A stretch of 64,000 nucleotides of DNA from the NCBI GenBank assembly GCA_947561395.2, contig OX387187.1:27695829-27759828 (forward strand), given 5' to 3'. The translations under genes and the position numbers were made by a program. The stretch comes from Buxus sempervirens. Lineage: Eukaryota > Streptophyta > Magnoliopsida > Buxales > Buxaceae. Below the pieces are notes generated by a model. It was not told where the DNA came from, made no database searches, and saw only the letters and a list, made by a program, of their open reading frames with translations. Shown in pieces: positions 37,883 to 49,143 of this stretch (position 1 is its first letter; each line of letters begins with the position of its first letter).

Positions 37883-38893
37883 CCAGTGTAGAGTAGCCAG
37901 AAACCCTGAGTAGGTCTGGTTGTCAATGCAGAAACCCGGGGAGTAGGCCTGCATTGGATAACGAAACCTTGAGTAGGCCGTCATTTCAGAGTGTCCGAAA
38001 CCCTGAGTAGGCCGGAACTGTGTACATGGAGGGGTGGATGTCGCCTTGGCATGTCAATTAACCCATGTAAACAACTACATGACATTGACCAATGTTGGTA
38101 TTTGATTTTGTTTGACGTGATATGTTTTATTCGCTGGTTGTTGGTATTTATGGTTCATGGAATATTGTTTACCGGTTATTGGGTATTTGTATCTCCCGCC
38201 AATGTAGAGCAGCATCGTGACCCTGAGTGGTTCGGTGTTGTCAATGCAGAAACCCAGGGAGTAGGCCTGCATTGGATGACGCAGTCATTTCAATATCTGA
38301 AACGCTGAGTAGGCTGGATATACATTTGGAGGCGTGGGCATGGTTATGAGAAGACTTTATGTTATATGACATTGATATACCTGGAATTATATCTTGAGAT
38401 ACGAAATTATGGTTATTCGCTGTGTTGTTGTCAGTTAATCATTATTTTATCGATATCTTTGGGATTGGAAACGGATTGTTATTGCTTGATTTACCTGATG
38501 GTTTTCCGCACTGATATGAATTGGATTATTGAAGTTAGTCGGATTATTCGGAATATGCGTGTTATCATCATTGTATATGGTTTATAACCGTGGCATGTTT
38601 TAGAACTGAACTAAATGTATTTGTGCATGCATGTGCTGCTCACTGGGATATTCGTATCTCATTTCGTATTGTTTTGTTTTGTTTTCAGCTGCTCCTGGAG
38701 AGGATGATACTTGCAGGTAGTTACTTGGTTATGTGAGTTTATTTCCGTTTGGGATTATTTTAGTGCACTCTGTTATATAGTTATTGTCATATTCATGTTT
38801 TTCCTTCACTCTGATATTGCGATCCTATGTTACATATTAACTTCTGGAGATGAGTTATGGTTTTTATACATAACTCGGATCCGGGGCGTTACA

Positions 38894-41800
38894 TTGTTGG
38901 TCCCAAATTGGTCCGGGCTTGACACGTGGCCATGGGGATGATGTGTCTTTGTACAGGCGTGCCAGTATCTTTCGATACAGTGATTCAGGTCGGATCCTAA
39001 CCCTGGGCACCTGTTCCGGATCTAAACTGGTGTTGGTCTAGCCGTACTGCAAGTCACTTGTGATAAGAGTACAGGATTAGGAGTCAGGGGCGGCTGCAAC
39101 CTCTTTGCCAGTGGCAAGGTCTTTACTTCATTCGAAGTAAGTAGTAGCCTGTAAAACCCCGAATTTTATCATAATAAATAAATAAATAATAAATAAAAGA
39201 AAATATGAGTTAAGTGAAGATTTAGAGGGTAAGTAATTCAAATAAGTCATAAGTTGTAAATAAAGAAAGAATTTTAATGAAATTAACCTAAAAGATTAAA
39301 AAGGGTATTTTGGTAATTTTTAGAAAAGGGTAATTAATAATTAGATCTTTAAATAATAACTAGAATTAGAACATAGAAGGAAATAATTTATTTTGACAAT
39401 CTAGAAATTAAAAGAAATTAATAAAAAGCCTAAAAGTGGGACAAAGGGTAATTAGGAGATTTCACGTCTTAATTTGGAGAAAATAAGGTTTTAGGTGATA
39501 ATAATGTTTAATTAAATATTTTGCACGAAAATAGGTTATAAATAGGAGTTTAGATAATAAGAAACTTAATTAGGATTGTTAGGTAGAAAAATAGAAGGTG
39601 GAGAAAAAGTAGGAATAAAATTAGAAGGTGTTAGACATTAATTAGACCATGGTTGGGTTAGCCCAAATTAAAGTAGCCAATTAGGGTTGGTTTAGGATTT
39701 CTAAAGCTTCGTATAAATAGGAAACTAAGGTTAGGCAAGAGAGAATTTTCGTGGGTTCTTCTGGAGAAAAAAGAGGGAGAGAAAGGAAGGAGGTTCCTAA
39801 TGGAGGTGTCTGACCAGCCACCATCAAAATATGATCGGGGAAAATCCGTACGGTGGATCGCCTTCAAATTTGAAGGTTTTGTTTTTGACTTATGGAACTA
39901 CATTGTGTACGGTGGAGATTTGAATTGGAAGAGTCTAGCTTGGTGCGTTTGGGAGCAAAAGTCAGGTCCAGAATTAGAAGTTTCAATGGAAGAAGGATTT
40001 AGCGTATAAGGCAAGTAGTAACCCTTGGAAAACGTGAGGAATTGCATGATTTCGTTTTCTGTGATTTAATATTGATTGAACAGATTAGTCGGAACAATAT
40101 TTACATGGAATCAAATGTGTTATATGTTATTGATTGGTATTCTTGAAGGATTTGTTGAAATAAAGAAGAAAACTTGGTTTAATCATGAAAATAATTATAG
40201 GATGGTATTCAATTAAGAAGAATTAATCTAAAGGGCTTTAGGAATGTTTTAGAATTTTATTAGATTAATTTAGACCAAAGAAACATATGGCAAAGGCATA
40301 AAAATCTGAACTTTAGAAATCTGGAAATTTCTGTTTAATTTTGCACGAGCGCCTAGGATCGCCCAGCCCTGTAGAGGTAGGCGCTCTGTTCAGATTTTGT
40401 AGATTTTGGGAATTTTGTAATAGGAATAATTATCCAATAAATTTTCTGATTAGTTAAGCATGTTAGCATCTTTATAAGGACCTAATTAGGCTATAAAAAT
40501 TATAAAATTAATTTGGAAATATTAATCAATAAATTGAAGGTTATAATGAAAGGATTGTTTATAAAAGAGTCAAAGGGTATGGATATTGCTAGAAATAATA
40601 CTACTGAAATTTATAGCTTATAAACATCTTTTAAACTTCATTCTAGGTCTGTAGAACATGCTGGAAAAATAAAATACTGAAAATTCAAATAGAAACTAGC
40701 TTAGGTGCTAAGGTAGGAAATTGGATTATAATAAAAGGGATTAATAAAGAAAACTCTAAGTAAGATTGGATTTACTTTATTTTGAGCTTTAAATAGGAAT
40801 ATTGGCTACTGGAATTGCATAAACTTAGATTTTATCGGATTTATGATACTTGAGTTTTATTTTGAATATAATTGGAAGAATTGCATATGTTATTCTGAAA
40901 ATGCCTATAATTGGATTTGTTATGATTGAATCATGATTTTTACATGGAATGGAATACTTGGGTATGGATTGGTATGTGGTATGATGTTGTTCTCTTTAAT
41001 TTTACGGTTGGGTGATACGGCTTCTGTGGTTGAGTTGATACCAACTTTTACGGCAGAGATGGATAATCCTCTGTGTAGAGATGTGTAATCCTTTACGGGT
41101 AAAAGTGTGTATGCCTCCTACAATAGCGTGTCCTCACGTATGTGGTTTTATTGTGGTTTGTGTCAGTGGGCTTAGCTGTATATGGATCCATAGTTTTGGC
41201 TGGTTAGCTAAGTGGTATTTAGTTTGGGTTTAGTTACTCCTATATGCGAGCGTGCTTCCCTTTGCAAGTTAGTTTGCTCTGAGAAGGTTCTATGTCTGGA
41301 GGGACACCCCGGTGAGCCGCTGGTGATTCCTTGTACATGTGGATAAGCGACCACACTCCATGTATTGATTCTGGTGCTGCATGCTGGTGGTACGTCCAAC
41401 TCTGTGGGGTTTGTGTGCAATAAGTCGGTGACTACGGCTCTTGCCTAAGCTGCGCTGCATGGGGCTTGAGTATCATTAAGTAGCACTGCCCCTAAGCTGC
41501 ACGGTGGAATAGCAGTTAGTTGAGTGTCATCTCAAATACTTATCATCTTTGTGAGTCCTGCAATGGTACGTGTTTTATCTTTTTTATCGGTTTTACCCCG
41601 TTAACATCAAGTTACTGGTATTTATACATGATCGTCTATTTTATCGCTTTATTTGGAATTGCCATGGATAACTTGGATTTCTCATCTTATCGTTGATTAA
41701 TCGAATACCTCATGACTATTGCTTACATTGGACTGTTTCAAATTGCATGCACCTGCTACTTGCTGAGATGTAAATCTCACTTCGTTTTCCCCTATTTTTC

Positions 41801-42640
41801 AGGTTGCTTGGAGAGATCGCGAAGATGGGGTTTTAATTTGATGGATAGAATTGTAATTGGTATTAAGGTCACATGTTGATTAAATAAACTTTATTGTAAA
41901 CTGAATAAATATCATTGAATAAAGAATTGTTTTTATTGGCCACCATAACTCTGATGTAATTAATTAGTAGTTTTTAAAATTATTGTGAATCTTGGTTTGT
42001 ATTTGACCCCAGCTTCGTGGTAACACCTCGAGTTTGGTTGTTGAACCGGACTTGGGTTGTTACAGTAGTGAAACGGGTTCGGGTTGGGTGCCGGATTGCA
42101 CTGACCCAGGTTCGGGGTGTTACATAGCCTGAAGTGTCACTGTGACAGGAAGCAGTGAGAGGGGTCAGAAATTATCCTTTCTTGCTACAGTTTGGGAGTA
42201 GGAGACTGGATAGAGATCACGGATGATCAAGTTATAATCATAATAACCGGTTGCGGTTGAGTGGAGGTCGTCCTTGAGCTCTTAGAGATTGTGCCTTTTA
42301 TAGCTGGATTCTGACGGTTGCTACTGACCCATGTTTGCACGAACTCTGGTCTATTGCGGAAGTTATCCATCTGTTGTCCATGTGAGATAACCTCTTTGCC
42401 ACGATCGTAAACAAATAACTTCCTTGTCCATCGTTGCCCATCCACATGGTCTCGGCGGTCAATCCTGTATTAATGATGATGTCATCCTTAAACGCAAAAG
42501 AATAGTTTTCCCGTTATACGTGTTTACATGGCTTCGGTCATGTGTTTGGCCTAGGTGGACGTTGACGTGGCTTATTTGGTGAGGTTAGACCGTGTAGTTG
42601 CCACGTGGCTTTCTTTCATTTGCTAGGCTATGGCGGGTGT
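38894..42640 (-). repeat. Unclassified dispersed repeat A (inverted copy), interrupted by a solo LTR
   Basis: The parts at 38894-39149 and 42125-42640 match the reverse of 828-1564 plus 3840-4190. It appears to have inserted into the LINE, whose coding sequence stops at 34244 and resumes at about 42640. Exact termini and target duplication were not resolved. Confidence 0.6.
39150..42124 (+). mobile_element. Solo LTR of about 3.0 kb, family C (copy 3)
   Basis: TGTAAAACCCCGAATTTT at the start, TTCGGGGTGTTACA at the end, and the exact 5-bp duplication TAGCC at 39145-39149 and 42125-42129. A TATAAATAGG box lies near 39712. The tgctgagatgtaaatctcac phrase near 41760 matches its relatives. No internal region. 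Like the other family C copies, the first and last ~14 bp are near mirror images. Confidence 0.85.
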
Positions 42641-42818
42641 AAACAAGTGCTATGGCTGCATCGAAATAGGGTTGTATTTGATCATGAGAAACTAGATATC
42701 AACAAGGTAGTTGGACATTTCAAGAAGCTACAACATGATTCAGATTCGATGAAGAAGATAAATAATCCCTCAGTAAGAGTGAGAAATCAAGTAATGGTTC
42801 AATGGATGTGTCCAGAAG
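42640..42818 (+). mobile_element. LINE fragment between the zf-RVT and RNase H regions
   Basis: The frame VLWLHRNRVVFDHEK ... FKKLQHDSDS ... MVQWMCPE continues the L1-like LINE begun at 33965. It stops at the hAT-like insertion at 42819, beyond which the same reading continues (see 43098). Confidence 0.7.
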
Positions 42819-43089
42819 TAGTGGCAGAACTAGGACTCCAAATCTGAGGGGGCAAAAAAAATTTTCAATTAACACTTCTCATGAAATATAGAAATTTCAA
42901 TGAGTTGGGGGACAAACCAGAAATTTTAGAGGGGGCAAAACATAAATTTTAATTAAAACATATAAAAATATATATTTTTAATTAAAAAATAAAAGCTGGG
43001 GGGGGGGGGGGGGGGGGGGGGGGGGCGCAGGGGGGGGGGGGGGGGGCAGGGCAATTGCCCCCCCTAACTATAACGTGGTTTCACCACTA
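42819..43089. mobile_element. hAT-like non-autonomous element with a poly-G core
   Basis: Ends TAGTGGCAG and CACCACTA (mirror TAGTGGTGA) are flanked by 8-bp near-duplicates tccagaag (42811-42818) and actagaag (43090-43097). Removing the element restores an uninterrupted LINE frame. The interior holds runs of 20 or more G (42998-43046), whose true length may be misassembled. Confidence 0.65.
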
Positions 43090-43097
43090 ACTAGAAG

Positions 43098-43600
43098 GAA
43101 ATTTTTATAAAATTTCTTTGACCGTGCCTACCACAGATCGACTGCTCAAGCTGGGATTGGTGTGATTATCATAGATTCCATTGGAAGATTAAACGTGCAG
43201 TATCTTCAAAATTTGTTGCTGATTCAGCTGTTCTTGCGGAAGGTGTTGCGGCTTTGGAAGGCATCAAACTAGCCAAGCAATTATGTATTTCTCATATAAT
43301 TGTTGAAGGTGATTCCTTAACAGTGGTCAAGATTCTTAAAGAAGAATATTTAGATTATCCATGGTATCTTACACCTTTGTTATTAGAAATCAAGAAATGT
43401 TCTTCCTATTTTGTTAATATTAGATTTTCCCACACCATTATTGAGGGGAATTCAGTTGTGGACTTACTTGCTAATCAAGCCATCGATAATTTCTCTTGTA
43501 CTTGGACAAATAGGCCTCCTGCTTTTCTGTCTAATGTGTTGTTTGATGAGGCCAGGGGACTATCGTATATGTTAAAAAAAGAAAAAGAAAAAAAAGGAAT
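43098..43600 (+). mobile_element. LINE fragment: C-terminal RNase H domain and A-rich tail
   Basis: The translation includes AGIGVIIIDSIGRL, then, after a change of frame near 43210, EGIKLAKQL ... IVEGDSLTVVKIL ... HTIIEGNSVVDLLANQAI, the RNase H-like domain at the end of plant L1 LINEs. The LINE ends in an A-rich tail at 43575-43598. The whole LINE is 5'-truncated, frameshifted and cut by several insertions. Confidence 0.8.
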
Positions 43601-43639
43601 AGGTAATTATCAACAATTGAGCTCATTTATACGAGGCCA

Positions 43640-43880
43640 TATTTGCATAGCTGTTGAAGCCCTTGTTGGAAGATTTGCTGATCAAACAGTTAAGGATGTG
43701 TACATCTCAACGTAATTCGCATACATGTCTAAACTATGCGACCATATCAGTTGCTTCCCTTCGTTGGAAGATCTGCTGGTCCAACGGTGGAGGGTATGTA
43801 CAGGTCAGCTTCATTCACTGATGTTTACACGATCTCCATTGTTGGACCAGCAAATCTTCCAGTGGAGGCAATCGGCCGAT
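43640..43880. mobile_element. Foldback element with three ttggaagat(t/c)tgctg arms
   Basis: ttggaagatttgctgatcaa (about 43659) and ttggaagatctgctggtcca (about 43764) are direct copies, and their mirror ttggaccagcaaatcttcca is at about 43843. This is compatible with a MITE whose left arm was duplicated. No target duplication was found. Confidence 0.5.
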
Positions 43881-45262
43881 TAGACCAGCAGATTTTTGGG
43901 CCATGTTTTAGCAATTTCTAACCTACCAAACCCACTACTAACCCTCTTAGGTTGGTAACACAATGGTCAAAAGTTGAACTAGTTGTACTTTAAAATGTAA
44001 AAATATGAATTTCTTTAATCGAATATATAATTTAATAATATCTTTAATCATTCATAAAAAATATATATTTTATATCTAATATAAATGAAAAACAATATTT
44101 TAATGACTTAAACGTCAAGTTTAGGATGAGTTCATGGCCGGTTGAGCTAAAACCCTAGATTCATGCCATACTTTTTTTTTTGGGTAGAAATAGATTCATG
44201 CCATATGTGCGCATGGTCGCACGGCGTGGGCGCGAGCCTCCTGAAGGGTAATTCGAGAAGGTGGGAGTCGCCACTGCTTGATGGGGTGTAGGCAGACACC
44301 TGGGTGCCTAGGTTTGTCTAGTAGGCGGTCTGCGGCTTGAGATTTTAGGTAGGGTCTCGGTTACGGTCTGGGGAAGACCGTAGACACCTGGTCCGTCTCG
44401 TCAAATGACTGGTCCCATGGGTTTCCTGGTTTGAGTCGACTTGGTTTTGGTTTGTCTCACCCGATTCCTAATCCGATATGCAATTTTTGGTTAAGTCTGG
44501 TCGGGACCACCTGATTGATGTGGGTCCCTTTACTTGATTTTATCTTATTTATTCTGAGTGATCTGGGTTTAGTGTGTGGGCCCCGTTGGAAGGCCCACGA
44601 GATGCCAATTTGGGCTTTAGTGAAGCCCAAGTCCCGTTTGGGGTTACGTTGGATAACCCCTTCTTGGGCTTTGGTTGATTTGATGGATTTTATTTAAAGT
44701 TCAAGTTGGGGATTAAGTAATTTTCATGCAAAAGTGGGTCTGGATGGTTTTGTGGGCCCGTTGGGTGGGCCACACAGTGGTTGCCAGGTGATTTTAATTT
44801 ATCTTGATTTATTTGAGCCAAAGTGGGCTAGGCATGGGCTTGGGCCCATTACCTAGGTTTGGGCTTGAGAGCCCAAGACAATTAGGGTTGGGGCTAATGG
44901 ATCCCCTCATTTGGTTTGCGGGCTTCCCATGAAGGGAGTTGGGCCCGATAGGCCCAAGCCCGTGGTCATGGCCAAACCAAGTCCGAAACTAGCAAGCATG
45001 CTTTGATTTGGGCTTTTACTGGGCCTTATGAGGTTTGATCCATTTCAACTATGTTATTTGTTGGATTTTTATTAAAACCTACTAGTTGGACTGGGTGGGC
45101 CCCATTGGAAGGCCCACGATAAATCAAGCTGGACCCGAATGGTCCAAGGCCCACAGTGGGTTTTCGGTTGACCTAGAAACCCTGTTGGGTGATCTGGTTT
45201 AGTGACAAGTGGATGAAAAAACAACAAGGGGGCCGAAACTGATTTTTTGGGTGTCTGCAGGG

Positions 45263-45370
45263 TATAACCGAAATTCAATTTCGGTTACACAGAAACATAG
45301 CATAACCGAAATCAAATTTCGGTCATGTTATGTTACATACATAACCGAAATAGGATTTCGGTTATGTATG
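45263..45370. repeat. aaccgaaat/atttcggtt palindrome array (distal)
   Basis: Three imperfect palindromes of the form aaccgaaattcaatttcggtt follow one another with a period near 40 bp inside the family B LTR. Confidence 0.8.
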
Positions 45371-45859
45371 AAACCATGTTTGCTCAAACTGTGTTTTCGG
45401 GCAAACACAGAAAACACTTTTTCTGGGGTTTTTTGAGGGGGGGATCGATCCCTTGGGTTTCCAGGGATGCTGGGGAGCTGTGTGGGCCACTAGGTGGGCC
45501 CACAGTGGTTCGAGGATAAAGGGAGAAGCCTCTTTAGGCCACTTTTTGGGACTTTTAGGAATCCAGGGGAAGGGGATCATGCAAAGGGGTTCAAAACAAT
45601 AACAAAAGGGGACAATATATTGGAAATGGGGGCATGTTATTTAAGAGCATGAAAACCCTAACACCAAGCAAGCACTATTTCATGGCAAAGCAAAAAATGC
45701 GATGGCAAGCATGATATTGGACTAACATAACATATTAAAAGAAGGGATTAAAAGGGGGGTTTAAGGGTACATGAGACTTAGGTGAGGGGAACAAGCTCCC
45801 CTAATCAAATAATAGCCAAAGGACTCATAAAAAACCTTAACAAGTGATCTCACATCCTC

Positions 45860-46060
45860 CCTTTCTATTGTCCGTACGTCCTCCCCTTACCACGGGAGTT
45901 CAACCACTAGTTAAGGACGAGAAATTGAACACCAAAACGAAGAGAACACATGCTAAAAGAGAGGGAAGCAATACACAAAGAGACACAACACTCTACATGC
46001 TCTAAATGTGCTCATTTTCATATATGTGAAATAAAATACCGTGAGGAATCATACCTTGGG
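45860..46060. other. Central part of the family B LTR without coding signal
   Basis: Short-word, polypurine-rich sequence between the two palindrome arrays. Nothing else recognised; given here only to mark that no gene lies inside the 3-kb unit. Confidence 0.4.
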
Positions 46061-46348
46061 GTTTAGAGTTCCCCTTGAAGAATGTTGAGCTCCTTGGGAG
46101 CTCCACCAGTGGCTTGAGCAACCTCTTCTTCACGCAAATAGCACCTCCAAGCTTTCCCAAGGTTCAAGAATAGAGGAGGAAGGAAAGGGAGAGAGTTTGG
46201 ATGTGTTTTGAAAGGGGTTTCAAGGCTTGGGAGTGAGTGAGGGTGTGCAAGGAAGATGGACGAGCAGAGAAGGGGGAGCTCCAAAGGCTAAAATGGCTAA
46301 CCCCGTGCAAATGAGCTGCTGGAGCTCTTTTATAGACGAAAAAAAAAA

Positions 46349-46590
46349 ACCTGAATTCAATTCCGGTTATGAAGAAAAACTAGTATCACCGGAATTCAAT
46401 TCCGGTTATACTAAGTTTATATGTAACCGAAATAAAATTCCGGTTACGTCCTTTTCTGACATACAATCATGAGAAATCCAAGATTTTGTCGGGAAATCTG
46501 TCAGACAAAATCTGGATTTTACTTTATGAACCGAAATTGGATTCCGGTTATACACATTTTGTGTATAACCGAAAATTAATTTCGGTTATT
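46349..46590. repeat. aaccg(a/g)aatt/aattccggtt palindrome array (U3)
   Basis: Five imperfect palindromes related to the array at 45263 lie directly upstream (on the minus strand) of the LTR TATA box at ~46330. The central spacing is less regular than in family T. Confidence 0.75.
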
Positions 46591-47180
46591 CTTAGATTTT
46601 TCCTGATTTGCCCCTGAGATATTATCTTGATTTTTGGATTATTTACAGATTTCCCTTGAAATTTTATAGATTCGTCCCTGAGATTTTTTCAGCATTTTGG
46701 ATATTTGCGGATTAATTCCTAAGATATTTTCAGCATTTTTGATATTCACGGATTCATCCTTGAGATATTTTTCTGCTCTTTCGCCACGTGTGCAGTTTCC
46801 GGCATTGCTGCCCGAAAACTTCAACTGCTCATAACTTTTTCATCTGGACTCTGATTCTGGCAAACTCCGTTGCGTTAGAACCATATCAGAGTCCTCTATC
46901 CATTGGGATAGGGTTAAGTAGCTGATCTGGGGTTTAGCAGAAAGTCAATTTCTACTACCCCTAAGGTTTGACCGGCTCATATCTTTTTCATCCGGACCCC
47001 AATTTGAGCAAACTCAGTTGCGTTAGAATCGTGTCAGAATTTCCTAATCATTGGGAAGAAGTATGGTGGTGGATTTGCACCTGATCAAAAGGCCAATTTT
47101 TGTTTCTTAGGGTTTTGAGCAGTTTTGCTGTCTTTTAGCATATTTTTTGGTTTGATCAAAATTTGGGTGCTTACACCATA

Positions 47181-47880
47181 CCAAACACGAACTATTTGTT
47201 GTGAGCATTAATTATCAATTTTTTTCGATTTGTTAATTATTTTATGTTTTAACATGTTATTTATATCTATCCGTTTTGTATAATTGTTGCAGTTGTACCC
47301 TGATGTTAAAGTCCGATAGTTTATATTGTTTATTTTTATTAAATGACTAAAGTAACATATTTATAAAATAAAAATATTTTGCACTTATCTTCCTATATTA
47401 TCTTATAAATTCATTTTGTGTCTTTATATTATAATATTTATTTCATATATACTTTAAGTCATTGATATTAATTTGTTCTATTAATAGTTTTTCATTGGAA
47501 TTTCACATAGCCCCATCCTTATTAGGCTAATTAAGATTTTATTTTTTTAATCTTTTAGAAGGTTAATTTAGTTATTTAATAAAAAAAAACAACAAAAGTT
47601 AATGGAATTTAACGTTAGGGGTACAACTGTAATAATTATACTAAATGAAGGGATATAAATACAAATAAGAGGATATATATATGAAAATATATCATAATAT
47701 AGAGGTATGAATGCAAAAAGCCCTATATTAAATTATAAAGAAATAAAGAAATGTTCAGGGCCCATTTAAAAAATATTAATCGTCAGATGCTCAATGTGAC
47801 AGCATCTTATTTCAACAACAACAACCAATGCTGTTAAACATAGCAGGAGATTTCATCCTGTTTGAAATAACCCCTACATA
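47181..47880. other. AT-rich intergenic DNA, no gene seen
   Basis: Long A/T stretches and no coding frame of note. No repeat could be identified. Confidence 0.5.
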
Positions 47881-47881
47881 C

Positions 47882-48770
47882 ATGGTTTTATGGACCAGTA
47901 TTGGACCGGTCTGGTTCAGTCTTGGTACAAACCGGATTGGACCAGCCATACCGGGCGGTCCAGGGCGATTCAAAGGATGTGGAAAAAAAAACGCCTTGTT
48001 GTACTTGGACCGGACGTACTGAGATGGATTGTCTGGTCTATCTTGGGATCGGCTGGTCTAGTTTGGTACGGCCGGTCCAAATGTAAATTTAAAAAAAAAA
48101 AAAAGTGTAACAAATCAAATATCATGCCTATAAATATGGATATTGTTCTATTAATGTTAGTAAATCTTTTTCTTTTGGTAAGGATTAATGATATATTAAT
48201 GTTAGCAAATCTTTTTTTTGGTAAGGATTAATGTTAGCAAACCAACAATTGTAACCCTTATTTTTTTTTGGTTAAGATTAATGTTAGCAAATCAACCAAC
48301 GTAATCCTTTTTTTGGTAAGTATTGATGTTAGCAAATCAATACCAACGTAATCTGTTTTTTTTTTTTTTTTGGTAAGTATTAATTTTAGCAAATCAACCA
48401 ACATAATCCCCCCCTTTTTTTTGGTAAGGATTAATGTTAGCAAATCAATCAATATAAATATATATATTTTTGCTAAGTATTAATGTTAGCAAACCAATAC
48501 CAATGTGATCTTTCTTTTTTTTTGATAAGTATTAATGTTAGCAAATTAATACCAACGTTTTACTTTTTCAAGAATCAAGAATGAAAAGAAGCAACCTGGA
48601 GAAGATCTCTCCACTCGGTTTTGACTTGAGACCGGGTGGTCCAACTCAGGACCGCCCGGTCTGGACACCCCCCCCACCACCCACCTGCCCCCACCCCCAC
48701 GCATTACACACTTTATCCCGGATCGGGATTGGGTCATCTTGATCTGGACCGGCCGGTCCGGTAAACCATA
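47882..48770. mobile_element. TIR-type non-autonomous element rich in ggaccggt motifs
   Basis: The left end atggttttatggaccag and the right end (mirror: atggtttaccggaccggcc) are inverted, and both ends carry several ggaccgg(t/c) motifs. The centre holds the ~50-bp tandem array at 48150-48545. No transposase or clear target duplication; hAT-like by resemblance only. Confidence 0.45.
48150..48545 (+). repeat. ~50-bp tandem array (ggtaag-attaatgttagcaaat)
   Basis: Eight units of ggtaag(g/t)attaatgttagc followed by a poly-T run, at about 48178, 48219, 48268, 48317, 48372, 48422, 48472 and 48523. The open frame on the minus strand across it (DLLTLILTKKK repeats) is a by-product. Confidence 0.85.
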
Positions 48771-49143
48771 CCTGCATCCTCCATTTTCAATTTTAATAAT
48801 AACTAAGGGAAAGCAAAAGAATAAACAAAGAAGGTCACGTCACATTCTATTCGTTGTCATCGTACCGCCAGGATTAACAAATTTTCAAAAATAAACTGTA
48901 CATTTAAAACGGGAGCTTTTTCATGGCAGCTCATTTACCAGTGCTCTCATTACCAAAAAAATTTCCCAGTGCTCTGCTCACCACCAAAAAAAAAAAAAAA
49001 AAATTTTCCCAGTGCTCTGCTTCGCACTTTCATAATTACCATCGCAATCTTTCCCTTCAGAAACCCTTCAGCTGGCAGCCGCATCCAACAACTGCTATAG
49101 CCGTCACTACACCGTAACTGAATCCCTCCAGACTCGCTGCAAA
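48771..49143 (+). promoter_or_regulatory. 4CLL6 upstream region with a repeated leader motif
   Basis: Three copies of (c)ccagtgctct(c/g) at about 48938, 48966 and 49010 are separated by A-rich runs, the last run 19 A. The unit ttcccagtgctctgct occurs twice, apparently duplicated across the poly-A. It probably lies in the 5' leader. No firm TATA box. Confidence 0.5.

Larger units (their letters stand above)
34245..38893 (+). mobile_element. Solo LTR family C (copy 2), split by a nested family T solo LTR
   Basis: It begins TGTAAAATCCCGAATTTTA and ends GGGGCGTTACA; the flanks ctgtt (34240-34244) and ttgtt (38894-38898) differ at one of five positions. Without the nested unit at 36069-37882 it is ~2.8 kb, like its relatives at 10125 and 39150. 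A TATAAATA at ~34710 supports the plus orientation. A region rich in gcgcctag/ctcgcgct motifs lies at 35200-35450. The internal region is gone. It predates the nested insertion. Confidence 0.75.
44206..47175 (-). mobile_element. Solo LTR of about 3.0 kb, family B
   Basis: It starts TGTGCGCATGG and ends GGGTGCTTACA, with the exact 5-bp duplication CCATA at 44201-44205 and 47176-47180. A tctataaaagagc TATA on the minus strand near 46330 sets the orientation. It has a gagtcgccac motif near its 5' plus-strand end, as family T does, so the two are probably distant relatives (Tat/Ogre-like by inference). Related copies lie at 1-277 and from 62004. No internal region; a fossil. Confidence 0.85.
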
